Position numbers and translations under genes: made by a program. The notes beneath the pieces are model-generated. The model made no database searches and was not told the DNA's origin. It saw only the letters and a list, made by a program, of their open reading frames with translations. This document shows, piece after piece, positions 61,417-64,000 of a stretch of 64,000 nt of DNA; position 1 is the stretch's first letter, and each line of letters starts with the position of its first letter. The DNA is taken from positions 26,753,341-26,817,340 of the forward strand of contig BSYO01000005.1 in assembly GCA_033239525.1 (NCBI GenBank). Direction: 5' to 3'. Source of the stretch: Nepenthes gracilis. Lineage: Eukaryota > Streptophyta > Magnoliopsida > Caryophyllales > Nepenthaceae.

Positions 61417-62484
61417 GTATGGGTGTATTGTAAATGGGCTGGTCTAATAGTCAAAGGCGACCCAAATCCACTAATGGACGGTCAACGTTGGCCCAATAGG
61501 AAATGAAGGCCGAATTCCTGAAAGGCCTAAACAAGCATCGACAGTCAACACGAGTTGGCCGAGGCGAGGCGATGCGGCAAGTGGCTACTCGGGCTCAAGC
61601 GGTCATTAGTGTATTGACGAATTGCGTAATAACAGCCAAGAATAAAAAGGTTTTCCACGGGCACGACTCACTCCGGCCCACACTCCAGCAGGCGGTTAAC
61701 AACGGCTCTTTTCTTAACTTTATACCTTCCATAAATCTAACCAGCTTCAAAAAAAACATTGACAAGATCGGCGCCTTTCCCATAAGGAAGGCGCCCGATC
61801 TTGCTAATTCCTACCAAATGGAGCCTTCTAACGGTAATATATTCAAAAGGAAGGCGGAAAGTTCGAAAAGCCACTGCTTGCTAGAGAAGGAAACAATATC
61901 AACTAATTAGGCAACGTGTGCCTTCCTCATAAGGAATGCCGCCTAAATATGGCACAGGGGATTACACCTTCCAACCAAGGAAGATCACCCAGTGACCATT
62001 AAAAAGAGCCCTAGGGTCTTCGCTCAGAGCACGCAAACAACCACTCACACAACGCGTACTACTAAGTTCTCAACTACGCACTCGACGACGATTTCGTACT
62101 CCCTCTCTGCAAAGTATCCTAACGTGCTGAGAAAAAGAATACAAATCAAAGGCATACGAGCACTCTTCCAGTTGACGGACAGCTATTGCCTTCACCCACC
62201 TTCCAAATTCAAAAGACGGCATTACCTCTCTTTTATCTGAAAACCCGCGCACTCCCACTCCCACACTCACTCTCTCAATTCTCATTTTCAGTTACCTTCC
62301 CAAATTTTGAAGGCTGTTTACTGATTTGAGCGTCGTAATATTTTCGGTAAGACAAATTTTCGCTGACACACTGAACTCCTGTTCGTTTTAGTGGTGTGTA
62401 GGATCCAAACTCGGTAAAAGGAGTCGGAATTAGACAAACGGATCAGTCCGAATTTGTTCAAAGTTCGGATCTAATGACACATCA
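61417..62484 (+). repeat. Right LTR of the composite, plus orientation
   Basis: It starts near GTATGGGTGTATTG (a decayed TGATGGGTGT) and ends TGACACATCA, 1,068 bp. A TATA-like cattaaaaagagc lies at 61,997-62,009 and a pyrimidine-rich stretch follows at 62,240-62,285. The similar solo LTR at 37,195-38,194 ends in the same way. Confidence 0.8.
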
Positions 62485-64000
62485 AAATATAATTATTTTA
62501 TTTTATAATTTAATAATATAAAAATAAATGTTATAATATATTTAAATCAAATATTAGCGTTATTTTATTAAACAACTTAAAATTATTTTCTTTTAACCAT
62601 TATTGCTTTCTCTGGACGACAATTTTTAAATTTTTATAGGTGGACCATGTTGTTATGAAAAGTTAATATGATTATTTTTATCAAATATAATGTATATTAA
62701 AAAATAATTTTATATTAACTTATAATAAAAAAATATATTCAATTATAATATTTAATTATTTTATAAATTATTAAATATATCGTATTTCATATAGGTCAAT
62801 TCTAACAATATCAACCTCATACATTTTGACAATTATGTATATGTCGTCATCAAGAACTGGTCCGCCAACCAGCACATTTGACAGTTATCGACGCAGTTTG
62901 ACCAGGTAATATCTAATCAGACAATATATATATATATATATATATATTATTTATTTATTTATTTATTTAAATATAATAAGTTTTTTGAAATTATTAAACT
63001 ACGTTAAATTCGATAGGCATAGTAGTTAGGCTGTCAGGATCAAAATATCTCATTACTTGCTGGTCTATCCAATCAAATAATCTTTTATTTTAATTATTTT
63101 CTTATTTTAAATTAACATAATAATCATGCCAAGGGAGTTATAATTTGTCACCAACTTAGATAAACCGTGTACGGCACGTAACTCCCAGTAAATAAATAAA
63201 TAAACAAATATGTATGTATATATATATATATATATATATTCCACTTGGAAAATAATTGAAATCTTCAAGGCGGAGCATGAATAATATTTACGATAAAAAA
63301 AATTAAAAGAATAAATAATAATTTTTTTGATAATATGAAATTTAAAAATCACATAAAAATAAAAATAAAATGAACTTTTAACGAAGATTTTCTTCTTACT
63401 TGATTGTTAAGAAGAGCAAAAACATCTGTTTTTATTAAAAATATTTGTTCGTAAAATATGTATATACTATATTTTAATGTATTTTTTAATTAATTTTTTT
63501 TTTATTAAAATACTTCTTTAGTGATGAGTCTCCATATTAGAATTTTTAACTTAAGCACACCAACTTAGCATAAATAATCAAAAAACTCACCAAATAAATA
63601 TTTACAAATAAACTATCAATCAATACATCAAAATTATTTTAGACAAGTTCGAATAGTTGAAACCATGCAAAGCATTAAACTAGACCAAAGATAAGTCATC
63701 TAACTGGTATAATTTTATTATTTAAAATTTTATAAGATATAATTAAAGTATATAAATATTATTAATGGTCACAGTCAAAAATTGTTTACCTATTTACTTA
63801 GAACCTAGCTCGATTTTTATTTATTGGTAAATATATATTTCAGTATATTAGATAATTACTAAATTTTTTCAAGAACATCATAAAAATTATAAATTTGTGA
63901 AAAAAATTAAAAAATATTATTCTTTTAAATATTTCTAGCTAATATTTTTTTCTAAATTTTATATTTTTAAAAAATATTATATTCAAACCAATTCAATATT
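62485..64000. other. AT-rich spacer with (TA)n tracts
   Basis: Microsatellites: (TA)n at 62,923-62,947 followed by (TTTA)n to ~62,970, and (TA)n at 63,214-63,239. No exon, RNA gene or element border is visible. Confidence 0.6.

Larger units (their letters stand above)
52991..62484. mobile_element. Composite Ty3/Tat-like structure with inverted LTRs
   Basis: Two LTRs of one family, 1,071 and 1,068 bp, face each other in opposite orientation at the ends (left minus, right plus), and the similarity continues inward past the LTR borders (the ctggcctccggcat block). Outer ends read TAATACATCC (a transition-decayed TGATGTGTCA) and TGACACATCA. The flanks are AAACA and AAATA, a possible 5 bp target duplication with one transition. 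Inside lie parts of at least one minus and one plus element: an antisense extra ORF, an integrase tail and several tandem arrays. Most of gag-pol is missing. Confidence 0.7.

Noticed and set aside
52991..62484. Interpretation as a DNA transposon with 1 kb terminal inverted repeats
   Set aside because: The same ~1 kb unit occurs alone elsewhere with its own TG...CA ends and 5 bp duplications, so it is an LTR; the interior has Ty3 integrase, not a DNA transposase.

Overview
The window is nuclear DNA of a flowering plant. The evidence is split plant genes with GT-AG introns (plant-type SCAMP, plant DUF707), Copia and Ty3/Tat LTR retrotransposons, a FAR1-type Mutator-like element, Au-like SINEs and AT-rich spacers full of microsatellites. 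There is no sign of bacterial or organellar organisation, and the species cannot be named from the sequence.

Three host loci lie on the minus strand. (1) 3,929-17,216 is a SCAMP (secretory carrier membrane protein) copy, called SCAMP-A. It is a pseudogene: exons 3 and 4 are missing, exon 2 and the last exon carry in-frame stops, both N-terminal NPF motifs are lost, and a solo LTR and a 6.4 kb Copia element sit in its introns. (2) 21,358-28,344 is a second SCAMP copy, SCAMP-B, with 13 coding exons that join into an open 309-residue protein. (3) 38,780-46,693 is a complete DUF707 gene: 15 coding exons, 409 residues, plus an upstream non-coding exon near 48.2-48.4 kb. A broken fragment of the DUF707 gene also lies between the two SCAMP copies (18,358-18,545 and 20,525-20,617). 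The simplest history is tandem duplication of a SCAMP+DUF707 block, followed by decay of the left block and repeated transposon insertion.

Layout: 1-2.95 kb, unresolved AT-rich DNA with a tRNA-iMet-like fragment and a long AAT microsatellite; 2.97-3.73 kb, LTR fragment; 3.9-17.2 kb, SCAMP-A with solo LTR (7,094-8,311) and Copia (8,743-15,174); 17.2-21.3 kb, spacer with a hairpin, the DUF707 remnant and LTR-like material; 21.4-28.3 kb, SCAMP-B with an intronic solo LTR (26,257-27,243); 28.97-29.94 kb, B-specific insertion; 31,290-37,101, Mutator-like element with ~400 bp inverted ends, a perfect 10 bp target duplication and a decayed FAR1-type transposase; 37,195-38,194, solo LTR; 38.8-48.4 kb, DUF707; 48.5-53 kb, spacer with LTR and Copia relics; 52,991-62,484, a composite Ty3/Tat structure; 62.5-64 kb, AT-rich spacer.

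The most unusual part is 52,991-62,484. Two ~1.07 kb LTRs of one family stand in inverted orientation at its ends, with a possible 5 bp target duplication outside. Inside are a plus-strand Transposase_28-like ORF (apparently the antisense extra ORF of a Tat-lineage element), a minus-strand integrase tail, a duplicated piece of the extra ORF and five different tandem-repeat arrays. All transposon coding regions seen are broken by stops or frameshifts. I found no evidence for a new functional gene system; the novelty is structural.
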